NCBI GenBank assembly: GCA_038237625.1
Contig: JBBRYM010000002.1
Location: 1 to 64,000 of the forward strand
Reading direction: 5' to 3'
From: JAWVFM01 sp038237625
GTDB taxonomy: Bacteria > Actinomycetota > Thermoleophilia > Solirubrobacterales > 70-9
DNA: 64,000 nucleotides
This document shows positions 16,226-25,140 of the stretch, one piece after another. The notes beneath the pieces were generated by a model. The model was not told where the DNA came from and searched no databases. It was given only the letters and a program-made list of their open reading frames with translations. Every line of letters begins with the position of its first letter. The stretch's first letter is position 1. The position numbers and the translations under genes are program-made.

Positions 16226-16978
16226 TCAGGCCGCCGCAGCGAGATGGACGTTCGCGTGATGGTCGAGCGTTGCGGTGATCGCCCGCTCGACCTGGCGCAG
16301 GGCCGGCTCCGCAGCGCCCGGGGCATCCGCCAAGGGCCTGCCCACCGCCTCGACCATGAACCGGTGCGCCGGCTCGGAGAGTGGAAAGCCCCCCGCCTCG
16401 CACGACGCGCAGACGACGCCGCCCGCGGCACCCGAGAAGGCAGTCAAACCCTCGCTCTCACCGCACCGCGCACAGGAGCCGAGCTCGGGCGCGAATCCTG
16501 CCGCGAGCGCCAGCTTGATCCGGAAGGCGAGCGCGGTGCCAAGCCCGGCAGCGCCGTCGATCGCCGCAAACGGCGAGACGCCGCTCGGTGGCTCCTGGCC
16601 GTCGAGGAGCGCGAGATAGCGGCAGAGCACGTTGTACGCGGCGGGGTTTGCCTCCTCGCCGTCGAGCAGGCGCAGCACCGCATCGCAGGCGCGGGCCGCG
16701 GCGCCAAGCGCCGAGCCTGAAGCGCGCAGGTTGGCGTAGGGGGCAACGGTGTGCGCCCCGGTGACCGTAGCCAGCTCGCCGCGGCCGCGGTGAAGCACGA
16801 GATCGAGGCGGAAAAAGGGCTCGAGGCGCCCGCCAAAGCGCGAGCGCGGGCGACGCACCCCCTTGGCGATCGCGCCAATCCGGCCGTGGTCGGCGCTGTA
16901 GAGATGAAGGACCCGATCTGCCTCGCCGTAGCGGATGGTCCGCAGCACGATGGCCTCGGTTTTGAAGGTGCCGGGCAC
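16226..16978 (-). CDS. recO: DNA repair protein RecO
   Basis: The 250-residue mediator that anneals ssDNA and helps load RecA in the RecFOR pathway. The N-terminal OB fold begins TEAIVLRTIRYGEADRVLHL and KGVRRPRSRFGG. The C-terminal half has a four-cysteine zinc finger (CARCGES ... VCASCEAG). Length is normal. GTG start. It lies 54 nt upstream of dgt-dnaG on the same strand. Confidence 0.95.
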   Translation of the reverse strand: MPGTFKTEAIVLRTIRYGEADRVLHLYSADHGRIGAIAKGVRRPRSRFGGRLEPFFRLDLVLHRGRGELATVTGAHTVAPYANLRASGSALGAAARACDAVLRLLDGEEANPAAYNVLCRYLALLDGQEPPSGVSPFAAIDGAAGLGTALAFRIKLALAAGFAPELGSCARCGESEGLTAFSGAAGGVVCASCEAGGFPLSEPAHRFMVEAVGRPLADAPGAAEPALRQVERAITATLDHHANVHLAAAA

Positions 16979-17016
16979 CAGCAGAAATATGAACGCCGTG
17001 GCGGACGAAACCTAAC

Positions 17017-17029
17017 GGGGTCAGACCCC
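17017..17029. repeat. Short perfect palindrome GGGGTCAGACCCC
   Basis: Six-base arms around one base, between the peptidase stop and the recO start, with no T-tract after it in either direction. It could be a small hairpin or a dispersed REP-like element; only one copy is seen in this window. Confidence 0.4.
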
Positions 17030-17041
17030 CTCAATGTGCAC

Positions 17042-17983
17042 TTATCGGAGCGTTTCGATTTGGACCGTGCTTCGCAGCGCCTCCGCCACGACCGTCCCGG
17101 CGGCGGTGCCAACCACGATCGGCGTAAAGGGCTCCATCGGTCCTGCTCCCGAGGCGAGGCAGAACACCGTGTCGCCGTCGAGGTCCGAATACACGGGGTC
17201 GATCGCCCGCGCGATGCCGGCGCTCGCCATCCGCGCCACCCGCCCGCATCCGAGCTTGTCGAGCGCGGCGTCGGTCATGACGCAGACGAGCGTCGTGTTG
17301 TGATCGGCCGGCGCGTTCCAATCCGGCGCCGCCTCCATCGTGGCGATCACCTCGGTCGTGCGCAGAAAGCCGCCGTCTTCCCCCCGCGGGCCGCCGATCA
17401 CGGCGCCGTCCGCGCCGATCACGTCACCGAGCGCGTTTGCGACGACGATGGCCGCCACGGTGTGGCCGGTCCCCGTCACAATCGCCGCATAGCCTAGCCC
17501 CGCCCTGGTGGCCTTCTCGTGGCCGAGGATCTTGCCTACGCTCGCGCCGGTCCCGGCGCCGACGCTTCCGGTCTGGGGCACGCCCCCGACCGCCGCGTCG
17601 CAGGCCGCATACCCCTCCTGCGGTCCCGGGCGAGCCCTGGGATCGCCGATCGCGATGTCGAAGAGCACGGCGGCGGGGACGATCGGCACCACCCCGCCGG
17701 GCGTGGGATAGCCCCGGTCGTGCTCCTCGAGCCAGCGCATCGCACCATCGGCCGCGGCGAGACCGTAGGCGCTCCCGCCCGAGAGCATCACCGCGGTCAC
17801 CTGCCCCGTGGTCGCGTAGGGGCCCACCGCATCGGTCTCCCGGGTTCCCGGCCCGCCGCCGCGCACGTCCACCCCGCCCCGCGTGTCCTTCGGGGGGACG
17901 ATGGCGGTGCAGCCAGTGAGCCCAACGGCGTCGGTCCAATGACCGATGCGAAAGCCCGCCGGAGGCGGGGCTTGCGAGCTCAT
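17042..17983 (-). CDS. P1-family (DmpA/S58) peptidase
   Basis: A 313-residue Ntn-type hydrolase of family S58/P1, which self-cleaves and acts as an aminopeptidase or amidase on short or unusual peptides. Seen: GHWTDAVGLTGCTAIV at the N-terminus, VMLSGGSAYGLAAADGAM, GSVGAGTGASVGK, and the autoprocessing site DHNTTLVCVMTDA, where a Thr after Asn takes the place of the usual nucleophilic Ser. The ATG at 17983 is used because the frame further upstream lies inside mutM; the ATGA overlap with the mutM stop supports it. Confidence 0.9.
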   Translation of the reverse strand: MSSQAPPPAGFRIGHWTDAVGLTGCTAIVPPKDTRGGVDVRGGGPGTRETDAVGPYATTGQVTAVMLSGGSAYGLAAADGAMRWLEEHDRGYPTPGGVVPIVPAAVLFDIAIGDPRARPGPQEGYAACDAAVGGVPQTGSVGAGTGASVGKILGHEKATRAGLGYAAIVTGTGHTVAAIVVANALGDVIGADGAVIGGPRGEDGGFLRTTEVIATMEAAPDWNAPADHNTTLVCVMTDAALDKLGCGRVARMASAGIARAIDPVYSDLDGDTVFCLASGAGPMEPFTPIVVGTAAGTVVAEALRSTVQIETLR

Positions 17984-18840
17984 CGGGTCATCTTTCTGCT
18001 CCGACGCGGCCGGCGTCGAAGGCGTCTCTGGCAGGCAGGGCAGAAATAGGTTGAACGTCCCCCGACGACGACCCGGCTGATGATCTGCCCGCAGCGCATG
18101 CACTCCTGGCCCTCGCGAGTGTGGACGAGGAACTCGTTTTGCATCGATCCACGCTCGCCGCGGGCATCGCGGTAGTCGTCGATCGACGAGCCGCCGTGCG
18201 CAAGCCCAGCCTCGAGGGCCTCGACGATCCCTTCGCAGAGATCCTCCAGGTGCTCCGGCTTCATCGAGCCGGCGGGCGAGAGCGGATGTAGCCGGGCGCG
18301 AAAGAGCGCCTCGTCGGCGTAGATGTTGCCCACGCCCGCGATGTGGGCCTGATTGAGAAGAAAGGACTTGAGCGGAGCCGTCCGCCCCGCCACGCGATCA
18401 GCCAGAACCTCGGGGGTGAGCTCGCCCGAGAGCGGCTCAATTCCCAAACGCGACTCAAAGTAGTCGTCGAGGTCGGCTTTTTCGATCACCTCGCCATGCC
18501 CGAACCGGCGCGCATCGGTGAACCAGAGTTCGGACCCGTCGTCCAGGCGTAGCTCGGCTCGGAGAAAGCGGTCGTCGGAATCCTCCGAGCGGATCACCAG
18601 GTTCCCGGTCATCCGCAGGTGCATCACGAGGTGCGTTCCGGAGTCGAGGTCGAAGATCAGGTACTTGCCACGGCGGCGAGCCGCGTCGATCCGTCGCCCG
18701 GCGAGGGCTGCCTCCACCTCGGCCGGTGGGCGCGGACGGCTCCAGCGCTCGTCCCGGATCGTCGCCCCGGCGATCGTTCGCCCGACCACCTCGGGCTCGA
18801 GCTGACGGCGGATCGTCTCGACCTCGGGCAGCTCAGGCAT
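17980..18840 (-). CDS. mutM: Formamidopyrimidine-DNA glycosylase
   Basis: A 286-residue base-excision glycosylase/AP lyase that removes 8-oxoguanine. The start is fixed by the catalytic N-terminus PELPEVETI, in which Pro2 is the nucleophile and Glu3 the acid after Met removal. Lys in GRRIDAARRRGKYL and the H2TH region NIYADEALFRARLHPL follow. The C-terminal zinc finger reads CMRCGQII...STYFCPACQ. It is coupled to the peptidase by an ATGA overlap. Confidence 0.96.
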   Translation of the reverse strand: MPELPEVETIRRQLEPEVVGRTIAGATIRDERWSRPRPPAEVEAALAGRRIDAARRRGKYLIFDLDSGTHLVMHLRMTGNLVIRSEDSDDRFLRAELRLDDGSELWFTDARRFGHGEVIEKADLDDYFESRLGIEPLSGELTPEVLADRVAGRTAPLKSFLLNQAHIAGVGNIYADEALFRARLHPLSPAGSMKPEHLEDLCEGIVEALEAGLAHGGSSIDDYRDARGERGSMQNEFLVHTREGQECMRCGQIISRVVVGGRSTYFCPACQRRLRRRPRRSRKMTR

Positions 18841-18932
18841 AGCTCGATTGTCCCGCAACGCGTTTTCCCCGAAGAATCGGTTGCTCGACAATCCCTTGCG
18901 GGCGGCTTCGCCGTCCTTACATGGCTGTTTTC

Positions 18933-18945
18933 GGGGCTAAGCCCC
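18933..18945 (-). terminator. Hairpin directly after xerD
   Basis: On the minus strand GGGGC-TTA-GCCCC begins one base after the xerD stop and is followed by GAAAAC. There is no T-run, so it is a weak or Rho-assisted terminator at best. Confidence 0.4.
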
Positions 18946-19917
18946 TCACTGCCTAGCTCTTGGATGCGCGCTGAAGTAAGCGTCCTTGATCTTGTCGCTC
19001 GACAGATGGGTGTATAGCTGGGTGGTCGCGACATCGGCGTGGCCGAGCATCTCCTGAACCGAGCGCAGGTCGCAGCCGCCGGCGAGCAGATGGGTGGCGA
19101 AGCTGTGGCGCAGGGTATGAGGGCTCATCTTGCCGTCGAGTTCGACGTCCTTGGCGTGGCGCTGGATGATCTTGTAGAGGCCCTGGCGGGTCAGGCCGCC
19201 ACCACGGAAGTTGACGAAGAGCTTGGATTCGACGGCGCTGCCGACGAGCTCGGGGCGTCCCGCGCGCAGATAACGGGTCACGGCGACGCCGGCCTCGCGC
19301 CCGAGGGGGACTGTGCGTTCCTTCGACCCCTTCCCATGGGGCCGGGCAAAGCCACGGGCGACGTCGACGTCGCCCACCTCCAACCCGATGGCCTCCGAGG
19401 CCCGCAGCCCGCAGCCGTACATGACCTCGAGCAGCGCCCTGTCGCGCAGTGCGATCGGATCCGACTCCGAAACGCTTTCCAGGAGGCGCTTGACCTCCGG
19501 ATAGCTCAAGACGTGCGGCAGGCGCCTGCCCTTGACGGGCGCCACGAGGGTCGCGGTTGGGTCGGCATCGATCAGCTCCTCGCGGCGAAGGTGGCGGTAG
19601 AAGCTGCGAAGGGCTGCGGTCTTGCGGCTGATGGTCGACGGCGAGCAGCCGGGCTTCGGCTCCTCGCCGTCGCCCGGAATCCCGGGAGTCGCCAAATCCG
19701 CGAGGAAGTCGGCAACGTCGCCTCGATCGGCCTCGATCGGCCCTCGGCCCCGGCCGGCCAGGAACGCCCCGAACTGCAGGAGATCCGTCCGATACGCGTC
19801 GAGGGTGTTCCGCGCCAGGCCGCGCTCGAACTCGAGATAGGCGAGGAAGTCGAGCACGAGTGCTTCGAAGCGCGGCTCGACCTCGGTCTTCCGCGGGGGG
19901 CGTACGGCAATCGCCAT
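18946..19917 (-). CDS. xerD: Tyrosine recombinase XerD
   Basis: A 323-residue site-specific recombinase that resolves chromosome dimers at dif with XerC. Catalytic residues: Arg172 (CGLRASEA), Lys196 (HGKGSKER), His267 and Arg270 (HTLRHSFATH), His293 (LGHADVATTQ) and the nucleophile Tyr302 (LYTHLS). The N-terminal SAM-like core-binding domain is complete but carries a Pro/Gly/Glu-rich insertion at about 76-92 (TPGIPGDGEEPKPG). The position after pyrG and a Nudix gene is the usual actinobacterial one, which favours the housekeeping XerD over a phage integrase. Confidence 0.93.
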   Translation of the reverse strand: MAIAVRPPRKTEVEPRFEALVLDFLAYLEFERGLARNTLDAYRTDLLQFGAFLAGRGRGPIEADRGDVADFLADLATPGIPGDGEEPKPGCSPSTISRKTAALRSFYRHLRREELIDADPTATLVAPVKGRRLPHVLSYPEVKRLLESVSESDPIALRDRALLEVMYGCGLRASEAIGLEVGDVDVARGFARPHGKGSKERTVPLGREAGVAVTRYLRAGRPELVGSAVESKLFVNFRGGGLTRQGLYKIIQRHAKDVELDGKMSPHTLRHSFATHLLAGGCDLRSVQEMLGHADVATTQLYTHLSSDKIKDAYFSAHPRARQ

Positions 19918-19984
19918 GGAGGGTCGTTCCCCTCGCCCGCGCGGTCCCCTGCCCGTGCAAGCCGGCTACCGTGGTTGTTCGGTT

Positions 19985-20512
19985 TCAGTCCAGGTGCTTT
20001 TGCAGCTCGAGCAAACCGATGAGCGTCTTTGCGTCCTTGCAAACCTCAATCGCCTCGCCGAGCTTTCCGAGCGGCCACGGCACCAGCTCGAGGTGCTCCT
20101 CGGGGTCGGCCGACTCCGGCACCTCTCCCGTCGGCTCGATGCCCGTGGCGAAGAACACGGAGACCACCTCCGTCAAAAGCCCCGGGCTCGTGTAGAAGCG
20201 GCGGATTTCCTCCCAGTCGGAGGCCTTGAGGCCGACCTCCTCGGCCAATTCGCGCTTCGCGCACTGAAGGCGCGTCTCGCCCTCGACGTCCATTTTGCCC
20301 GCCGGGATCTCGAGGAGGGCCGGCTCATCGACGGGCTCGCGAGGCTGGCGGATCAGATGGACATGGTCGTCGTCGTAGGCGACGACGGCCACCGAGCCCG
20401 GGTGCTCCACCACCTCCCGCTCGATCTCGTCGCCGTCGGAGAAGCGGAACTTGTCGACGCGCAGATCGACGAGCTTGCCTTCGTAGATCGTCTTCGAGTC
20501 AACGCGCTCCAC
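19985..20512 (-). CDS. Nudix hydrolase, ADP-ribose pyrophosphatase type
   Basis: 175 residues from a GTG start. The Nudix box is complete: GKMDVEGETRLQCAKRELAE followed by EVGL (G-x5-E-x7-REL-xEE-xGL). The lead-in SKTIYEGKLVDLRVDKFRF and the proline-rich PAGKMDVEGE and YTSPGLL segments are those of ADP-ribose pyrophosphatases, which hydrolyse ADP-ribose to AMP and ribose 5-phosphate. It stands between the DUF3866 gene and xerD, as in mycobacteria, where a Nudix gene lies between pyrG and xerD. Confidence 0.9.
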   Translation of the reverse strand: MERVDSKTIYEGKLVDLRVDKFRFSDGDEIEREVVEHPGSVAVVAYDDDHVHLIRQPREPVDEPALLEIPAGKMDVEGETRLQCAKRELAEEVGLKASDWEEIRRFYTSPGLLTEVVSVFFATGIEPTGEVPESADPEEHLELVPWPLGKLGEAIEVCKDAKTLIGLLELQKHLD

Positions 20513-20523
20513 GCCTGGTAAAC

Positions 20524-21567
20524 CTACGAAACCGCGGCCGCCAATGCATGCCCGCCTGCCAGGGCCGCGGCGAAGAAGAGCGGGTCGTCGCCGAGCTCGC
20601 GGCCCATCGTCTTCGTTGGCAGGCCGCTCTCCGAATAGCCCGCGAGGTCGACTGACTGGGCGGTCACGTCGTGGCGCTCCCCGCAGGAGCGATGCAGGGC
20701 GTCCAAAACGCTCGGCATGTCGGCCCTGTCCTCGCCGGTCGGCCATCCGTCGAGGTCGACCTCCGGAACCGGAACGGAGACGCTGCCGAGCGCAAGCTCG
20801 AGCACGGTTTCGGTGTGATGGCTGAGGCCGCGGTGGCGTGGTCGCGCATCGCTCGAGGAGAGCCGCGGCGCGAGAATGGCGGGCAGGCCGAGCGCCAATA
20901 CGGCGTGGACGGAGTCGAGCGCCGCCATTCCCCCGTGGCCCAGACGGGTGGCCGAGCCGAGGATCCCGGGCCCAGGCCCGCAAACGATCGCGTCCCACCC
21001 CAGAGCCCTCGCCGCGGCGTCGACGGCGCCGATCACCGAGATCGCCTCGCGCTCGCCGCCGAACGCCGCGCCGGCTGTCACGTGGCCCACCAGGAGCTCG
21101 CGCCCGCGCAAGGCCATGACGTCTCGAGAGAGCGCTCCCGCCAGGGCGCCGCCGCCGGTCTGGACGTAGCCGAGGCGCAGGCCGGGGCGGTACTGGGCCG
21201 CCGCCCAAGCGGCGGGAGCAAGATGGCCGTGCAGGGGCATCACCAGAACCGGTGGCTTCGCCGAGCTCGATCGCTCGGTCTCCTCGAGAACCCGGACCGG
21301 GTGCTGCAGAGAGGTGTAGTTCAGCTTCATCACGTGGTCCTCGCCGGCAGCATCGGCTCCGAGGCCGCGGGTGAGGTTGGCGTGGACGATGTCGAATCCC
21401 CCCGAGCCGAGACCGAGGTCCAGAGCCGCGATGTTGACGACTACGTCGTCGCCCTCGCGGATCTCTCCCACCAGCGCCACGTCGGCCCACGCCGCCCGCC
21501 GTTCGCCATTGACCTCCACCACAAGCGGCTCCTGGCTGACGACGGTTCCGCGGCGCAGGGCAAGCAT
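20524..21567 (-). CDS. DUF3866 family protein
   Basis: A 347-residue soluble protein of an actinobacterial family (DUF3866) of unknown function. Seen: an N-terminal beta barrel (LALRRGTVVSQEPLVVEVNG), HVMKLNYTSLQHPV, VMPLHGHLAPAAWAA, LGYVQTGGGALAGALS and IVCGPGPGILGSATRLGHGG, a Gly-rich sequence that could bind a phosphate or nucleotide. The ATG at 21565-21567 shares one base with the M20 peptidase stop, so the two are coupled. Confidence 0.85.
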   Translation of the reverse strand: MLALRRGTVVSQEPLVVEVNGERRAAWADVALVGEIREGDDVVVNIAALDLGLGSGGFDIVHANLTRGLGADAAGEDHVMKLNYTSLQHPVRVLEETERSSSAKPPVLVMPLHGHLAPAAWAAAQYRPGLRLGYVQTGGGALAGALSRDVMALRGRELLVGHVTAGAAFGGEREAISVIGAVDAAARALGWDAIVCGPGPGILGSATRLGHGGMAALDSVHAVLALGLPAILAPRLSSSDARPRHRGLSHHTETVLELALGSVSVPVPEVDLDGWPTGEDRADMPSVLDALHRSCGERHDVTAQSVDLAGYSESGLPTKTMGRELGDDPLFFAAALAGGHALAAAVS

Positions 21568-22676
21568 CAGGCGGCCCCCGCCGCGGCAACCAGCGCCTCG
21601 CAGACCGAGACCATGCCGGTCAGCGCGCTGGCGGCCACGGACTCCTGCGCAGTGTGGTTCTCCCGTGTCCCGTTGGCGAGAAGCACGCACTGGAAGCCGC
21701 GGGCTACGAGCGCGTTCGCGTCGCTGCCGCCACCCGTGGCCACCTCGCGGGGCTCGTATCCGCACCGCGCGAGCGCCTGGCGCGCCAGCTCGACCGAACG
21801 GCTGCTGACGTTCAGGCGATAGCCGCGAAACATCTCCTCGATGTCGATGTCGATGTCGCACCCGGCCTCGCTCGCGGCCCATGTGCAGGCGTCGACGATG
21901 TTGGCCGTGGCCTCCGAAACCTTCTCTTCATCGAGGCTGCGCGCCTCGGCCTCCACGCGACAGGCACCGGCAACCACGTTCGAAGCCGTCCCACCACGGA
22001 TCACCCCCACGTTGGCGGTGGTCTCCTCGTCGAGGCGGCCGAGGCGCATGCCGACCACGGCAGCAGCAGCAGCCGCGATGGCGTTTCGACCCTCCTCGGG
22101 TTTGATGCCCGAATGCGCCTCCACTCCCTCGAATTCGGCGGTGATCCGATTGTAGGTGGGGGCCGCGGTGACGATTTCACCGATCGGCGTCGCGTGGTCG
22201 AGCACGAAGCCGAAAGGTGATCCCAGCGATCCGAGCTCGAGCTCCTTGGCCCCACGCAGGCCATCCTCCTCGGCAACGGTGAAGACGAGCTCGAGGCCGA
22301 CAGCGGGCGGAATTGCGGCCCCGCGGGCAGCGAGCTCCAAGAGAACCGCGACCGCCGCCTTGTTGTCGGCGCCGAGGATCGTGTCACCCGCGCTCCGGAA
22401 GAGCCCGTCGCTAAAGCTGACCTCGACCGTGCCGTTGTGCGGGACCGTGTCGAGGTGTGCGAGGAAGCAGATCCAGCCGTCGCCGGCGCCGGGGAGGCGG
22501 GCGATCAGGTTGCCGCAGCCCGCACGCGCGGCTTCGGCAGCGTCGTCCTCTGCGACCTCAAGCCCGAGCTCCCGAAGCTCCGCGGCCACGGCGTCGGCAA
22601 CGGCCCGCTCCTCGCCGGTGGGGCTGCGGATCTCGCAGAGCCGCGTGAACCGCTCGAAGAGGCGCTCCTCGCTCAC
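21567..22676 (-). CDS. M20-family metallopeptidase (peptidase T-like)
   Basis: A 369-residue di-zinc exopeptidase. Metal and catalytic motifs: FLAHLDTVP (His and Asp), TILGADNKAAVAVLLE (bridging Asp), VFTVAEEDGLRG (Glu base and Glu ligand), FVLDHATP, and a late ENHTAQESV histidine. The central dimerisation domain is present (NRITAEFEGVEAHSG). It resembles tripeptidase T/PepT-like enzymes; the peptide substrate is not defined. GTG start. It is 23 nt downstream of pyrG. Confidence 0.9.
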   Translation of the reverse strand: MSEERLFERFTRLCEIRSPTGEERAVADAVAAELRELGLEVAEDDAAEAARAGCGNLIARLPGAGDGWICFLAHLDTVPHNGTVEVSFSDGLFRSAGDTILGADNKAAVAVLLELAARGAAIPPAVGLELVFTVAEEDGLRGAKELELGSLGSPFGFVLDHATPIGEIVTAAPTYNRITAEFEGVEAHSGIKPEEGRNAIAAAAAAVVGMRLGRLDEETTANVGVIRGGTASNVVAGACRVEAEARSLDEEKVSEATANIVDACTWAASEAGCDIDIDIEEMFRGYRLNVSSRSVELARQALARCGYEPREVATGGGSDANALVARGFQCVLLANGTRENHTAQESVAASALTGMVSVCEALVAAAGAA

Positions 22677-22699
22677 CCCCGCAGGCTAATGCGTGGGGA

Positions 22700-24382
22700 T
22701 CAGGCCTCGCGGTGGACCGTGACGTCCTCGGGGCTCGCGGCCTCCTCGGCTGCCTGCTCTTCCTCGGCGGTGCGGGGGCGCGAGCGGGCGAGCGCGGCCG
22801 CCGCGCCGACGAATTCGCGGAAAAGCGGCTCGGGCCGCGTCGGGCGTGAGTTGAACTCGGGGTGGAACTGCGAGGCGACGAAAAACGGGTGGTCGGGCAA
22901 CTCGATGATCTCCACAAGCCGTTCGTCGGGCGACGTGCCGCCCGCGACGAGCCCTTCGTCCTCGAGCCGACGGCGAAGCATGTTGTTGACCTCGTAGCGG
23001 TGGCGGTGGCGCTTGTAGATGACACCCTCGTCGTAGATCTTCCGCGCCCTGGTGCCGTCATGGAGCTTCACCGGGTCGGCTCCGAGTCGCATGGTCCCCC
23101 CCATGTCCGAGACCTCCTTCTGCTCGGGCAGCAGGTCGACGACCGGGAACGGGGTCTCGGGATCGAACTCGGTCGAGTTGGCGCCGTCCATCCCCGCGAC
23201 GTGGCGAGCAAACTCGGCGACCGCGATCTGCATGCCGAGGCAGATGCCCAGATAGGGGATGCCGCTCTCGCGGGCGATCCGAGCCGCTTCGATCTTGCCC
23301 TCGATTCCCCGCTCGCCGAAGCCGCCCGGGATCAGGATGCCGTCGGCGCGCTCCAGGACGGCGATGTCGAGGTCCTCCGAGTTGACGAGCTGGACGTCGA
23401 CGTTGGTGTCGTGGTGGTAGCCCCCGTGGATGAGGGCCTCGATCACCGACTTGTACGCGTCCTCCAGCTTGACGTACTTGCCCACCAGCGCTATCCGTGT
23501 CGTTCCCTCGCAGGCGTCGGCCTTGCGAACCAGCGCCTCCCACTCGGTCAGGTCGGCCGGCTCCGCGTCGACGCCGAAGTGGTCGAGGATCAAGTCGTCC
23601 ATGCCCTCCGCCCGAAGCACGAGCGGAACCTTGTAGACGTTGTCGACGTCGCGGGCGGAGATGACGGCCTCCTCCGGGACGCTGCCGAAGAGGGCGATCT
23701 TGCGGCGGATATCGCGGTCGAGGCCGCGCTCGGAGCGCAGCACGAGGGAGTGCGGCTGGATGCCGATGCGCCGCAGCTCGTTGACCGAGTGCTGCGTCGG
23801 CTTGGTCTTCATCTCACCGGCGTGGCCCACGTACGGGACGAGGGTGAGGTGGACGAACATGCACCGCCGCGGCCCAAGCTCGGTGTAGAGCTGGCGAATC
23901 GCCTCCAAAAACGGCAGCGACTCGATGTCGCCAACGGTGCCGCCGATCTCGGTGATTACGAAGTCCACGGCCTGCGACTCCGCGACGATCAGGATGCGCT
24001 GCTTGATCTCGTCGGTGATGTGGGGGATCACCTGGACCGTGGCGCCCAGGTAGTCGCCACGGCGCTCGCGGCGGATCACCGAGTTGTAGACGGCACCGGC
24101 GGTGACGTTCGACGCTCGCGAGGTGTTCTCGTCGGTGAAGCGCTCGTAGTGACCGAGGTCGAGGTCGGTCTCGGCGCCGTCCTCGGTGACGAACACCTCG
24201 CCGTGCTGGAACGGGCTCATCGTTCCCGGGTCGACGTTGATGTAGGGGTCGAACTTCTGCAGCTGAACCCTGAAGCCGCGCGAGACCAGAAGACGCCCGA
24301 TGGAGGCCGAGGCGATTCCCTTGCCCAGCGCCGAGACGACCCCGCCAGTTACGAAGATGAAGCGCGTTTCGCCCGGCTTCAT
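22700..24382 (-). CDS. pyrG: CTP synthase
   Basis: The 560-residue enzyme that aminates UTP to CTP with ATP and glutamine. The synthetase domain starts TRFIFVTGGVVSALGKG and has DPYINVDPGTMSPFQHGEVF. The C-terminal glutamine amidotransferase has GGFGERG, the nucleophile in LGICLGMQ, and the His-Glu pair in FHPEF. The ATG at 24382 (MKPGETRF) is preferred, with GGAG about 10 nt before it; a TTG six codons upstream is the alternative. The tail of about 40 residues after the amidotransferase is acidic. Confidence 0.97.
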   Translation of the reverse strand: MKPGETRFIFVTGGVVSALGKGIASASIGRLLVSRGFRVQLQKFDPYINVDPGTMSPFQHGEVFVTEDGAETDLDLGHYERFTDENTSRASNVTAGAVYNSVIRRERRGDYLGATVQVIPHITDEIKQRILIVAESQAVDFVITEIGGTVGDIESLPFLEAIRQLYTELGPRRCMFVHLTLVPYVGHAGEMKTKPTQHSVNELRRIGIQPHSLVLRSERGLDRDIRRKIALFGSVPEEAVISARDVDNVYKVPLVLRAEGMDDLILDHFGVDAEPADLTEWEALVRKADACEGTTRIALVGKYVKLEDAYKSVIEALIHGGYHHDTNVDVQLVNSEDLDIAVLERADGILIPGGFGERGIEGKIEAARIARESGIPYLGICLGMQIAVAEFARHVAGMDGANSTEFDPETPFPVVDLLPEQKEVSDMGGTMRLGADPVKLHDGTRARKIYDEGVIYKRHRHRYEVNNMLRRRLEDEGLVAGGTSPDERLVEIIELPDHPFFVASQFHPEFNSRPTRPEPLFREFVGAAAALARSRPRTAEEEQAAEEAASPEDVTVHREA

Positions 24383-24528
24383 CTGTTTCGTACTCCGCAA
24401 CGGCTCATCAAGGCTCGGTGACCGAGTCTAGACAACCGTCGGACGGAAACCCACGCCCGACCGGCCGACAACCCGGACTGGAACGCGCCCAACCGGGTAT
24501 TTGCGGAAAGTCAACCGAGGAGGAGCAG

Positions 24529-24741
24529 ATGCCCGACGAAGACGACAACACTCTTGCGGACGAGGAAACGACGCCGCAGACCCCGCTTCACGCTCACGAC
24601 GAGGGGCGCGACGAGGACATCGAGGGAAACATCGGCGGCGGACAGGACGAAGGAGCTGAGACCGCCGAGAACACCGGCGGGTCGACGTCCGGCGGGCCGG
24701 GCGGCGCCGCCGAGGGCGAGGAAGACCCCTCCAAGATCTGA
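24529..24741 (+). CDS. Small acidic low-complexity protein
   Basis: 70 residues from an ATG preceded by GAGGAGGAG. Very rich in Asp, Glu, Gly and Thr (MPDEDDNTLADEETTPQ; GGGQDEGAETAENTGG), with no Cys and almost no hydrophobic residues, so it is expected to be disordered. No family is recognised. The strong RBS and clean stop favour a real gene. Confidence 0.6.
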   Translation: MPDEDDNTLADEETTPQTPLHAHDEGRDEDIEGNIGGGQDEGAETAENTGGSTSGGPGGAAEGEEDPSKI

Positions 24742-24780
24742 TCCGAGACGACAGGGGCGAGCCGGCGCTACCCTCGCACG

Positions 24781-25125
24781 ATGCCGGCTCGCTTGGTCTT
24801 CAGATGTGAGGTCTGCGGCACCGAGCCGGACGCCGCGACCCAGCGCAACCTGGAGCGCCAGCTCCTTCACCAGCGCTTCGGCGAGTACGTCGACGCCGAG
24901 CCGGCGCGCTGGCTCGTCTGGAGCGGACGAGGGATCTACGGGCGGACGCTTTACGGGTGCGGGAACCACCGTGGCGAGTTGAAGGCCTTCGTTCGCGAGC
25001 ACTACGGGACCATCGGGCCCCACCCGTGGTCGATGCGGACATACCCGGCGACACGACCCGACGACGCCACCAAGGCACGCCGGCGAGCGCGCAAGGACAA
25101 CGCGCCGATGTGGGGCGTCGGCTAG
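24781..25125 (+). CDS. Conserved hypothetical protein with possible zinc site
   Basis: 114 residues. A CxxC pair sits near the start (FRCEVCGTEP) and a Cys/His pair in the middle (LYGCGNHRGEL), enough for one zinc. Aromatic residues are frequent in RWLVWSGRGIYGRTLYG, and the C-terminus is basic (KARRRARKDNAP). The ATG is preceded by a weak RBS. It lies upstream of the hydrogenase genes but has its own stop-to-promoter gap, so a link with them is not implied. Confidence 0.75.
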   Translation: MPARLVFRCEVCGTEPDAATQRNLERQLLHQRFGEYVDAEPARWLVWSGRGIYGRTLYGCGNHRGELKAFVREHYGTIGPHPWSMRTYPATRPDDATKARRRARKDNAPMWGVG

Positions 25126-25140
25126 GGCATCGGCCATCCG

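Noticed and set aside
18946..19917. Phage integrase
   Set aside because: Sequence and position beside the Nudix gene and pyrG fit chromosomal XerD; no phage genes or att repeats nearby.
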